From an uncultured Collinsella sp. (GTDB lineage Bacteria > Actinomycetota > Coriobacteriia > Coriobacteriales > Coriobacteriaceae): 64,000 bases of DNA. A model generated the notes under the pieces. That model worked only from the letters and a program-made list of their open reading frames with translations, was not told where the DNA came from and did not search any database. The DNA lies in the NCBI GenBank assembly GCA_947507155.1, contig CANNOC010000007.1:1-64000 (forward strand), written 5' to 3'. The translations under genes and the position numbers were made by a program. Positions 57,699-64,000 of this stretch are shown here, piece by piece. Position 1 is the stretch's first letter; every line of letters begins with the position of its first letter.

Positions 57699-58995
57699 CC
57701 TCGCCAGCCGCCTCGCCGCATCTGAGTCCGCATCGTCCACCATCCTCGCCAAGGATCGAACGCTTTCCTGCGACACCCGCCAAACGGGACTCAACAACAA
57801 CGCACTTGTTATCGGCCCCTCGGGAGCCGGCAAGACCCGCAACGTCCTCAAGCCCAACCTGCTGCAAATGAACGCAAGCTACATCGTGCTCGACACCAAA
57901 GGCACGCTCTGTCGCGAAGTGGGACCCGTGCTGGCAGCCCACGGTTACCGCGTGCAATGTCTCAACTTCGCCGACCTCAACACCGTCCCGGCCCTTGCGC
58001 CCGGCATCGAGCGCTGCGGCTACAACCCCCTGAGGCACATTCGCCGCAAGGTGGACGGCAGGCCCAACCAGCAGGACATCCTCTCGGTGGCAAAGGCCAT
58101 CTGCCCCATCGAGGACAACAACCAGCCTTTTTGGGATCATGCGGCGGCAAACCTGCTGTCGTGTCTTATCGCCTACGTCACCGAACAGCTACCCGCCGAC
58201 GAGCAGACGATCAGCTCGGTCATCAAGCTGATCGAGCACCTGCAGGACGGTGCCACGGGTCGATTGTTTGACGACCTGATCACGACCGACCCCCAAAGCT
58301 ATGCCCTCTCGCTATGGCGGCGCTACGCCATTACGCAAAATGCCGAGCGCATGCACGCGAGCATCGTCGGCATCCTTGCCGAAAAGGTCATGTGTCTGGG
58401 ATTCGACGGTGCGGCACAGCTCTATCGTGAGTGCCATCAGGTGGACTTCGCTTCCATGGGACACACCCTCTGCGCCCTGTTTGTAACCGTGAGCGATATT
58501 GACCGCAATCTCGATCCGCTGACCGGCCTCTTTATTTCGCAGGCGTTTATGGGCCTCATTCGTGAGGCCGATAGGCAGCCCGACGGCAGCCTGCCCGTGC
58601 CCGTGCGCTTTATGCTCGATGACTTCGCAAATCTGCAGATCCCCCAGATCGACAACGCGCTCTCGATTATCCGAAGCCGCAACATCTGGGCAACGTTGCT
58701 GCTGCAGTCGACCAACCAGCTCGATGCGCTCTATGGCGAGGCACGCGCACGCTCCATCATGGGCAACTGCGACACGCATCTGGTGCTGGCGTTCCAGGAT
58801 CCCGAGAGTGCCCGGGCGTTTTCCGACCGCGCCGACGCGCTGCCCAGCACGCTCATGGCGACGCCGATCGATCGCTCGTGGCTCTTTGTACGCGGTCGCA
58901 CTCCCGAACAGGTCGAGCGCTTTAGGCTCGAAGACCATCCGCTCTACGGGGAGCTGCCCGAGGCGCAGCGAGGCCATGCGGAGGCCGAGATCTAG
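57691..58995 (+). CDS. Soluble VirD4/TraG-like coupling ATPase
   Basis: 434 aa from ATG 57691 with AAGGAGG upstream. The Walker A is IGPSGAGKTRN, the Walker B region reads VRFMLDDFANL (Asp-Asp, not Asp-Glu), and LLQSTNQLDALYGE, NCDTHLVLAFQDPESA are typical TraG/VirD4 motifs. The N-terminal membrane domain of coupling proteins is absent, so the ATPase is soluble. It overlaps the ClpP-like gene. No relaxase, VirB4 or other transfer gene is nearby. Confidence 0.85.
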   Translation: MSNLASRLAASESASSTILAKDRTLSCDTRQTGLNNNALVIGPSGAGKTRNVLKPNLLQMNASYIVLDTKGTLCREVGPVLAAHGYRVQCLNFADLNTVPALAPGIERCGYNPLRHIRRKVDGRPNQQDILSVAKAICPIEDNNQPFWDHAAANLLSCLIAYVTEQLPADEQTISSVIKLIEHLQDGATGRLFDDLITTDPQSYALSLWRRYAITQNAERMHASIVGILAEKVMCLGFDGAAQLYRECHQVDFASMGHTLCALFVTVSDIDRNLDPLTGLFISQAFMGLIREADRQPDGSLPVPVRFMLDDFANLQIPQIDNALSIIRSRNIWATLLLQSTNQLDALYGEARARSIMGNCDTHLVLAFQDPESARAFSDRADALPSTLMATPIDRSWLFVRGRTPEQVERFRLEDHPLYGELPEAQRGHAEAEI

Positions 58996-59070
58996 GCGCA
59001 GGGTTCTCGCAGCGCGCGGCGCCCCGGCGATGTTCCACAAAGGCCGTGCGCCCCGGGACCACGGCAAAGC

Positions 59071-59103
59071 AAAGGGGCCCGCATCCGATAGGATACGGGC
59101 CCC
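59071..59103 (-). terminator. Terminator of pgi
   Basis: GGGGCCCGCATCC (59074-59086) pairs with GGATACGGGCCCC (59091-59103); the minus strand continues TTTGCTTTG. Confidence 0.85.
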
Positions 59104-59136
59104 TGACTATAAGGCGCGATGCGTTAACAGCAGCGA

Positions 59137-60831
59137 CTACTTGCGGTGAGCGCGGTAGAACTCGATGAGCGCCTGGGTCGAAGCGTCCTGCTCGGCCTTG
59201 GCGGCGTCGTCGTGGAAGGCCGGGGTGATCTGCTTGGCAAGCTGCTTGCCAAGCTCGACGCCCCACTGGTCGTAGGAGTCGATGCCCCAGACCGTGCCCT
59301 CGACAAACGTGATGTGCTCGTACAGGGCGATAAGCTCGCCGAGCGCGAACGGGGTCAACGTGTCGCCGAAGATCGAGGTCGTCGGGCGGTTGCCCTCAAA
59401 GCAGCGGGCCGGGACGATCTGCTCGGGCGTGCCCTCGGCGCGCACCTCATCGGCCGTCTTACCAAAAGCGAGCGCCTTGGTCTGGGCCAGGAAGTTGCCC
59501 AGGAACAGCTCATGCACGTCTTGACCGCTATCGGTCGCAGGGTTGGCAGTGTTGGCGAAGGCGATGAAGTCGGCCGGAACCACCACAGTGCCCTGGTGCA
59601 GCAGCTGGTAGAAGGCGTGCTGACCGTTGGTGCCGGGCTCGCCCCAGAAGATCTCACCGGTATCGGAGGTTACGGCGCTGCCGTCCCAGCGGACGTGCTT
59701 GCCGTTAGACTCCATGGTGAGCTGCTGCAGGTAAGCCGGGAAGCGGTGCAGATACTGGCAGTACGGAAGCACGGCGTGGCTCTTGGAACCGAAGAAGTTG
59801 ACGTACCAGACGTTGAGCAGACCCATCAGCGCGACGGCATTGTTCTCGAGCGGCGTGTTGCAGAAGTACTCGTCGATGGCGTGGAAGCCCTCGAGGAACT
59901 GCTGGAAGCGCTCGGGGCCGAGCACGACGATCAGCGACAGGCCCACGGCGGAGTCGACAGAATAGCGGCCGCCGACCCAGTTCCAGAAACCGAAGGCGTT
60001 TGCGGGGTCGATACCGAAGGCCTCAACCTTCTCGAGTGCGGTGGAAACGGCGACAAAGTGCTTTGCCACGGCCTCGGCGTTCTGCTCATCGGAACCGTCG
60101 ATGGCACCCTGAGCCTTGAGCTGCTCGAGCATCCAGGTCTTGACCTCGCGGGCGTTGGTGAGGGTCTCGAGCGTGGTGAAGGTCTTGGAGACGATAATCA
60201 CGAGCGTGGTCTCGGGATCCAAACCCTTGAGCTTCTCGGCCTGGTCGTTGGGATCGATGTTGGAGATATAGCGGCAATCAATACCGGCGTCGGCATAGGG
60301 ACGCAGGGCCTCGTAAGCCATGACCGGGCCCAGGTCGGAGCCGCCGATGCCGATGGACACCAGGTGCTCGATCTTTTTGCCGGTAACACCCTTCCACTCA
60401 CCGGAGCGCACGCGCTCGGCGAAGGCATACATGCGGTCGAGGACCTCGTGCACGTCGGCGACGACATCCTGGCCGTCAACGATGAGCTGGCCCTTCTCGC
60501 TTGCCGGGCGGCGCAGCGCGGTGTGCAGGACGGCGCGGTCCTCGGTGGTGTTGATGTGCTCGCCGGAGAACATGGCGTCGCGGCGCTCCTCGAGCTTCAC
60601 CTCGCGGGCAAGATCGCACAGCAGCTTGACGGTCTCATCGGTCACCAGGTTCTTCGACAGATCGAAGTGCAGGTCACCGGCGTCAAAGCTCAGCTTGTTC
60701 ACGCGCTCGGCATCGGCGGCGAACCAGGCCTTGAGGTCGATACCTTCGGCCTCGAGCTTCTCCTGATGAGCCTCGAGCGCCTTCCAAGCGGCAGTCGACG
60801 TAGCATCGATAGGTGCGGCAACAGTTGCCAT
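59137..60831 (-). CDS. pgi: Glucose-6-phosphate isomerase
   Basis: 564 aa from ATG 60831 with GAGGAGG upstream. SIS-type core with [20 protein letters not shown], the catalytic Glu in [12 protein letters not shown] and [16 protein letters not shown], and the C-terminal [16 protein letters not shown] with the catalytic Lys. It interconverts glucose 6-phosphate and fructose 6-phosphate in glycolysis. Length matches the long, eukaryote-like PGI form. Monocistronic, convergent with the ATPase cassette across a strong terminator. Confidence 0.95.
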   Translation of the reverse strand: MATVAAPIDATSTAAWKALEAHQEKLEAEGIDLKAWFAADAERVNKLSFDAGDLHFDLSKNLVTDETVKLLCDLAREVKLEERRDAMFSGEHINTTEDRAVLHTALRRPASEKGQLIVDGQDVVADVHEVLDRMYAFAERVRSGEWKGVTGKKIEHLVSIGIGGSDLGPVMAYEALRPYADAGIDCRYISNIDPNDQAEKLKGLDPETTLVIIVSKTFTTLETLTNAREVKTWMLEQLKAQGAIDGSDEQNAEAVAKHFVAVSTALEKVEAFGIDPANAFGFWNWVGGRYSVDSAVGLSLIVVLGPERFQQFLEGFHAIDEYFCNTPLENNAVALMGLLNVWYVNFFGSKSHAVLPYCQYLHRFPAYLQQLTMESNGKHVRWDGSAVTSDTGEIFWGEPGTNGQHAFYQLLHQGTVVVPADFIAFANTANPATDSGQDVHELFLGNFLAQTKALAFGKTADEVRAEGTPEQIVPARCFEGNRPTTSIFGDTLTPFALGELIALYEHITFVEGTVWGIDSYDQWGVELGKQLAKQITPAFHDDAAKAEQDASTQALIEFYRAHRK

Positions 60832-60952
60832 AAAGTCCTCCTCAGCATACGGGCGCACGCCTCCATGCGCCCGGACATTCAGATGCCACTATTCTAGCGC
60901 AGGTCAAGACTACAATCAGCGAGCGTTGCCAATCCGCCCTCAAACGGCGACC

Positions 60953-60985
60953 GACCAAAAAGGGACAGGTTTATTTTGGCAGGTC
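60953..60985 (+). repeat. REP-like palindrome with GGGACAGGTTTATTTTGG core
   Basis: AAAAAGGGACAGG followed by TTTATTTTGGCAGGTC repeats the 12476-12511 copy in the opposite orientation. It lies between pgi and the Fe-ADH-like gene. Confidence 0.6.
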
Positions 60986-61030
60986 AAACGCTTTACCAAT
61001 CAAAAATTACCTATCCCTTTATGCCAAATA

Positions 61031-61606
61031 TTAGACCGCGGCGCACACGCTGCCGAGCAGCTCGCGCAGAGGAGATCCAATGCCCTCCAGCAGTTCGGGC
61101 GCGATGATGGCAAAAACGGGAACCTCGCCGGCGCCCACGACAGCAGGCACCTTGCCCTCCGAGACAATGCATCCATAAGGGACAAAACCGTCTTCGCCGG
61201 CATCGAGCGCCGCCATGCGACGCGCGAGTTCGCGCGCAAAGCCGGCAGTATCGGCATCGCCAATCGCCAATACAAAGTCAACCCCTTCGTCGGTCGCCAG
61301 GGCCACGGCTTCGTCGATCAGCTCGTCTCCCCCGTCGCCCTCAACCGAGCCGCAGTGGAAAAGCACGCGCTCGAGCAGAGCTCGATCAAGCGAGCCGAGT
61401 GCCGCCGAGACAAGCTCATCACGCGTGTGCTTGTCGCCTCCCAGCACGACCAGTGCCTTAGTGCCGCCATAGTGGGCAACCAATCGCCCGCACCAGCGAG
61501 CCACATCCCCATCCGCAACCAAGCGTGTCGGCATACCAAACCCATAATTGACCATCTTTCCCACAGCCCTTCCGTGCGTATAGGCGGTATCGATTGTTAG
61601 GCTCAT
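61031..61606 (-). CDS. Short Fe-containing alcohol dehydrogenase-like protein
   Basis: 191 aa from ATG 61606; a TTG four codons earlier is possible. FGMPTRLVADGDVARWCGRL and ALVVLGGDKHTRD look like the N-terminal nucleotide-binding domain of iron-dependent alcohol dehydrogenases. The usual GGGS motif is GDAD here and the catalytic metal-binding C-terminal domain is missing. The frame is open and ends normally, so it could be a genuine short relative rather than a pseudogene. Function unknown. Confidence 0.6.
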   Translation of the reverse strand: MSLTIDTAYTHGRAVGKMVNYGFGMPTRLVADGDVARWCGRLVAHYGGTKALVVLGGDKHTRDELVSAALGSLDRALLERVLFHCGSVEGDGGDELIDEAVALATDEGVDFVLAIGDADTAGFARELARRMAALDAGEDGFVPYGCIVSEGKVPAVVGAGEVPVFAIIAPELLEGIGSPLRELLGSVCAAV

Positions 61607-61683
61607 GCTACGAAGCAAGGTTTTCCGAGCTGTTTCGCACTCTTTAGAGCTGCGTTAAAAAACCCGATGCAGCCGCACGACCA

Positions 61684-61710
61684 TACCTACAAAAAAGGGA
61701 CAGGTTTTGA
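61684..61710 (+). repeat. REP-like GGGACAGGTTTT remnant
   Basis: ACCTACAAAAAAGGGACAGG followed by TTTTGAC, related to the copies at 12476 and 60953. Its end supplies the -35 of the SOS promoter. Confidence 0.5.
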
Positions 61711-61749
61711 CGATGTCCGGACGAGCGGGTATTATCGAACAAGTATTCG
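61707..61749 (+). promoter_or_regulatory. SOS promoter with LexA box
   Basis: TTGACG (61707-61712) and TATTAT (61730-61735) are 17 nt apart. CGAACAAGTATTCG (61736-61749) differs from the Gram-positive LexA consensus CGAACnnnnGTTCG at one base and overlaps the +1 region, so LexA should repress the Y-polymerase. Confidence 0.75.
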
Positions 61750-61778
61750 ATAAGAACATGTGTTTGATGGGAGGACGC

Positions 61779-63284
61779 GTGGGACACGAGCGCCACACCT
61801 ATATCTGCATCGACCTCAAGACGTTCTACGCCAGCGTCGAGTGCGTCGACCGCGGGCTCGACCCGCTCACTACCAACCTGGTCGTTGCCGACGAATCGCG
61901 CGGGCGCACGACCATCTGCCTTGCCATCACACAGGCCATGAAAGACCTCGGAATCCATAACCGCTGTCGCCTGTTCGAGATTCCCGACGGTATCGACTAC
62001 ATCAAGGCCGTACCGCGCATGCAGCACTACATGGAGGTGTCGGCGCAAATCTACGGTATCTATCTGGAATTCGTCAGCCCACAGGACGTGCACGTCTACT
62101 CCATCGACGAATGCTTTATCGACGTGACGCCCTATCTGGACCTCTATCACACCGACGCTGAAGGCTTCGCCTGCATGTTGCGCGACGAGGTCCTGGCGCG
62201 CACCGGCATCACGGCAACGGTTGGCATCGGCCCCAACCTATTCCAGGCCAAGGTGGCACTCGACATTACCGCCAAGCACGTACCCAGCCGCATCGGCATA
62301 CTCGATGACGAGACCTTTCGCAAAGAGATCTGGCCCCATCGCCCCATCACCGACATCTGGGGCATTGGGCCCGGCGTGGCAGCACGACTCGAAAAATACG
62401 GCGTCTACGATCTGATGGGCGTCGCGGCGCTCGACGAAAACCTGCTCTACGACGAGTTCGGCGTCAATGCCGAGTATCTTATCGACCACGCCTTTGGGCG
62501 CGAGCCGACAACTATCGCCGATATTCAGGCCTATCGCCCGCAGGCAACCTCAACTACCACAGGACAGGTGCTCTCGAAAGGCTATGCCTATGAACAGGCC
62601 TACACCGTCTTGCGCGAGATGGTCGACAACGCTGTGCTGGACTTAGTCGATAAGCACGTGGTGTGCGACAGCATCTCACTCTTTGTAGGCTACGCGAGCG
62701 AACGAGCCGACATACGCCGCCTCGACGCCAGCGGCACAGCGCAATATGTGGACGGGTGCGGGCACCTGCGTTCGAGCACGTCGAGCATCGAACCCACCGC
62801 GACCGCCGGCCCCGAGCTCGCACCCCGTGCGCCCAAGCCCGTCCAGCGCAATGACGAACGGCGCCGACTGGTGCGTGAGGCACAGGCAATCGATGGCATC
62901 TTTGTGGGAGATCATGGCGGCAAACCGCGTGGTGGCTATGCCGCGCTCTTCGCGCACTCCAACGCTTCGCGCAAGCTGCCCGAGCGTACCAATTCGTTTA
63001 AGAAGATCATGGGCTATTTCGATGAGCTCTGGGCGCAGACCGTCGATCCCAAACGACCGGTCAAGCGCATTAACCTGGGATTTGGCAACCTCATGCCCGA
63101 GGAATTTGCCACTATCGACCTGTTTAGCGATGTTAAGGCCGAAGAGCGCGAGCGCGACCTGGCGCGCGCCGTCCTGGCCGTGAAGGGCAAGTACGGTAAG
63201 AACGCGCTCGTCAAGGGATTAAGCTTTACCGCCGGCGCCACCGCGCGCGAACGCAACGATCAGGTAGGAGGACATCGTGCCTAA
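61779..63284 (+). CDS. Y-family DNA polymerase (UmuC/DinB-like)
   Basis: 501 aa from GTG 61779, chosen for GGGAGGA upstream; in-frame earlier starts have none. The palm motifs are YICIDLKTFYASVECV (first Asp) and VHVYSIDECFIDV (Asp-Glu). The thumb helix-hairpin-helix is DIWGIGPGVAARLEKYGVYD and a little-finger domain follows. It is of the UmuC/YqjW long form that replicates past lesions. The promoter carries a LexA box. The yolD-like gene overlaps its stop, as in other Gram-positives. AT-rich start of the window segment differs from neighbours only in the promoter. Confidence 0.92.
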   Translation: MGHERHTYICIDLKTFYASVECVDRGLDPLTTNLVVADESRGRTTICLAITQAMKDLGIHNRCRLFEIPDGIDYIKAVPRMQHYMEVSAQIYGIYLEFVSPQDVHVYSIDECFIDVTPYLDLYHTDAEGFACMLRDEVLARTGITATVGIGPNLFQAKVALDITAKHVPSRIGILDDETFRKEIWPHRPITDIWGIGPGVAARLEKYGVYDLMGVAALDENLLYDEFGVNAEYLIDHAFGREPTTIADIQAYRPQATSTTTGQVLSKGYAYEQAYTVLREMVDNAVLDLVDKHVVCDSISLFVGYASERADIRRLDASGTAQYVDGCGHLRSSTSSIEPTATAGPELAPRAPKPVQRNDERRRLVREAQAIDGIFVGDHGGKPRGGYAALFAHSNASRKLPERTNSFKKIMGYFDELWAQTVDPKRPVKRINLGFGNLMPEEFATIDLFSDVKAEERERDLARAVLAVKGKYGKNALVKGLSFTAGATARERNDQVGGHRA

Positions 63285-63702
63285 GTCCCAACAACAGCCG
63301 ATGCGGCCACCGACACCCTTTGAACGCCTAACGGACCCCGAGGGAAGACGTCGCTCCGCCGACCCAAAGCTTACCGCCAACGGCGCCGTCCGCGCCGGCC
63401 GTGCCGCGCAGTTTATGCCCTTTGCCGCCCTCACGGGATACTACGAGCTCGTGCGCAAACAAGAGATCACTGTTGAGCCCAAATGCGAACTCACGGAAGA
63501 AAAGGCCCTCGAGCTTTCGAAAAAGCTCGAGGGCCTCAAACGCGGCGACCTGGTGCGCGTCACCTATTACGATACGTACGGCTATCGTAGCCGCACGGGC
63601 ATTCTCGACGAAGTGTTACCCGCATTCAAGCTGCTCAAACTCAGGGATATCGCCATCAACTTCGACGATATCCAAGGCATCGAGCTGCGTGGTCGAGCCT
63701 AG
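63277..63702 (+). CDS. YolD-like protein
   Basis: 141 aa from GTG 63277 (TAGGAGG upstream), overlapping the polymerase stop by 8 nt. RAAQFMPFAALTGYYELVRKQEI and GDLVRVTYYDTYGYRSRTGI belong to the YolD-like family, which travels with UmuC-type polymerases and may act as a polymerase accessory. Coupled translation and the shared SOS promoter imply damage induction. Its stop codon overlaps by two bases the stop of the convergent surface-protein gene. Confidence 0.88.
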   Translation: MPKSQQQPMRPPTPFERLTDPEGRRRSADPKLTANGAVRAGRAAQFMPFAALTGYYELVRKQEITVEPKCELTEEKALELSKKLEGLKRGDLVRVTYYDTYGYRSRTGILDEVLPAFKLLKLRDIAINFDDIQGIELRGRA

Positions 63703-64000
63703 CAACGAGAACGCTTGCGCAAGACGAGAGCAATGCCAAGCACTGCGGCAGCTGCAACCAGCAATCCCAAGACCAGCGTGAGGGTCGAGTCGCCAGCGTG
63801 AGGCAGCGAGCCGTCCTTCGGAGTCTTCTTAGTGGTCGTCGAAACGGTCGTCGCGGTGCTGCTCGACTGGTCGTTGCCGCCCGTCTGGCTGCCACCAGGC
63901 TGATTGCCGCCACCCGGCTGCGAAGGATCGGTGGGTTTCGTCGGATCCGGAGTACCGGGATCAATCGGATTCTCCGAATTCTCCTTGCGCTGGATCCAAA
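63699..64000 (-). CDS. C-terminal part of a sortase-anchored surface protein (partial)
   Basis: The gene enters from the right edge; 100 residues and the stop are visible. A Pro/Gly/Thr-rich stalk (IDPGTPDPTKPTDPSQPGGG, SSSTATTVSTTTKK) leads to LPHAGDST, a variant of the LPXTG sorting motif. A membrane helix (LTLVLGLLVAAAAVLGIALV) and the charged tail LRKRSRC follow. It is probably cross-linked to peptidoglycan by a sortase. The start and main domains are outside the window. Confidence 0.85.
   Translation of the reverse strand, partial: WIQRKENSENPIDPGTPDPTKPTDPSQPGGGNQPGGSQTGGNDQSSSTATTVSTTTKKTPKDGSLPHAGDSTLTLVLGLLVAAAAVLGIALVLRKRSRC

Noticed and set aside
59146-60897. 583-codon plus-strand open frame
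   Set aside because: It is antisense to pgi, which is certain from its motifs.
61031-61606. Fe-ADH-like gene as a frameshifted pseudogene
   Set aside because: No remaining C-terminal domain was found in another frame downstream; the short frame ends cleanly, so it was kept as a gene.

Overview
The window is about 60% G+C chromosome with dense, short-spaced genes, AGGAGG-type ribosome sites and GTG/TTG starts. The gene set points to a Gram-positive, anaerobic gut actinobacterium of the class Coriobacteriia, most like Collinsella. Supporting content is a Group I ECF transporter, the acetylated diaminopimelate route under a lysine riboswitch, a fructoselysine (Amadori product) operon, an Fe-S old-yellow-enzyme protein, aconitase X, lactate dehydrogenase and a sortase-type surface protein. 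The genus is an inference from gene content; no rRNA is present.

Layout. 1-1.7 kb: a very G+C-rich IS110-family element with a candidate bridge-RNA region, inserted downstream of xseAB. 1.7-6.6 kb: exonuclease VII, a membrane Zn protease, RNase D, a lipid kinase and a 30-aa membrane peptide. 6.9-8.7 kb: a secreted C69 dipeptidase. 8.8-12.4 kb: a tryptophan attenuator (leader peptide with WWW plus terminator) ahead of a TrpP-like S component, a fused double ECF ATPase and EcfT. 12.5-14.6 kb: an Asp/Glu racemase with a D-aspartate-ligase-like ATP-grasp enzyme, probably for the peptidoglycan cross-bridge. 14.9-18.5 kb: a coiled-coil murein hydrolase and a Ser/Thr kinase, HTH regulator and FxLYD lipid-side protein. 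18.7-25.7 kb: flavoprotein, split aconitase X, M20 peptidase and MFS transporter. 25.8-26.7 kb: a small membrane protein and higBA. 26.8-32.2 kb: M20 deacetylase, lysine riboswitch, an in-frame LysA-DapA polypeptide, dapB and dapH. 32.4-46 kb: housekeeping genes (nucleoid protein, ldh, aminotransferase, nadE, ettA, sdpRI-like pair, tcdA, TatD). 47.1-53.9 kb: the frl-type operon with an extra amidohydrolase, a YfcC-type permease and a GntR regulator. 54-55.6 kb: two HAD phosphatases. 56.1-59 kb: an unusual three-gene cassette (unknown protein, ClpP-like protease, soluble VirD4-like ATPase). 59.1-64 kb: pgi, a truncated Fe-ADH-like protein, an SOS-controlled Y-family polymerase with YolD, and the end of a sortase-anchored surface protein.

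Working together. Lysine/DAP metabolism recurs: the riboswitch controls the DAP genes, dapH and the adjacent M20 enzyme form the acetylase branch, and the frl operon could return lysine from glycated lysine. Tryptophan import is controlled by translation of Trp codons. Amino-acid and peptide scavenging (C69, two M20 enzymes, MFS, ECF-Trp, frl) is the general theme.

The most unusual features are: (1) the ClpP/VirD4/unknown cassette without other conjugation genes; (2) a family of about 100-140 nt structured elements that begin a few bases after the stop codons of trpP, dapH and ettA, always in the sense orientation of the upstream gene, with changed but still complementary stems; (3) the WWW attenuator on a dedicated ECF tryptophan importer; (4) the stop-less LysA-DapA junction. 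All functional statements rest on reading the sequence and recalling families; no database search was run.
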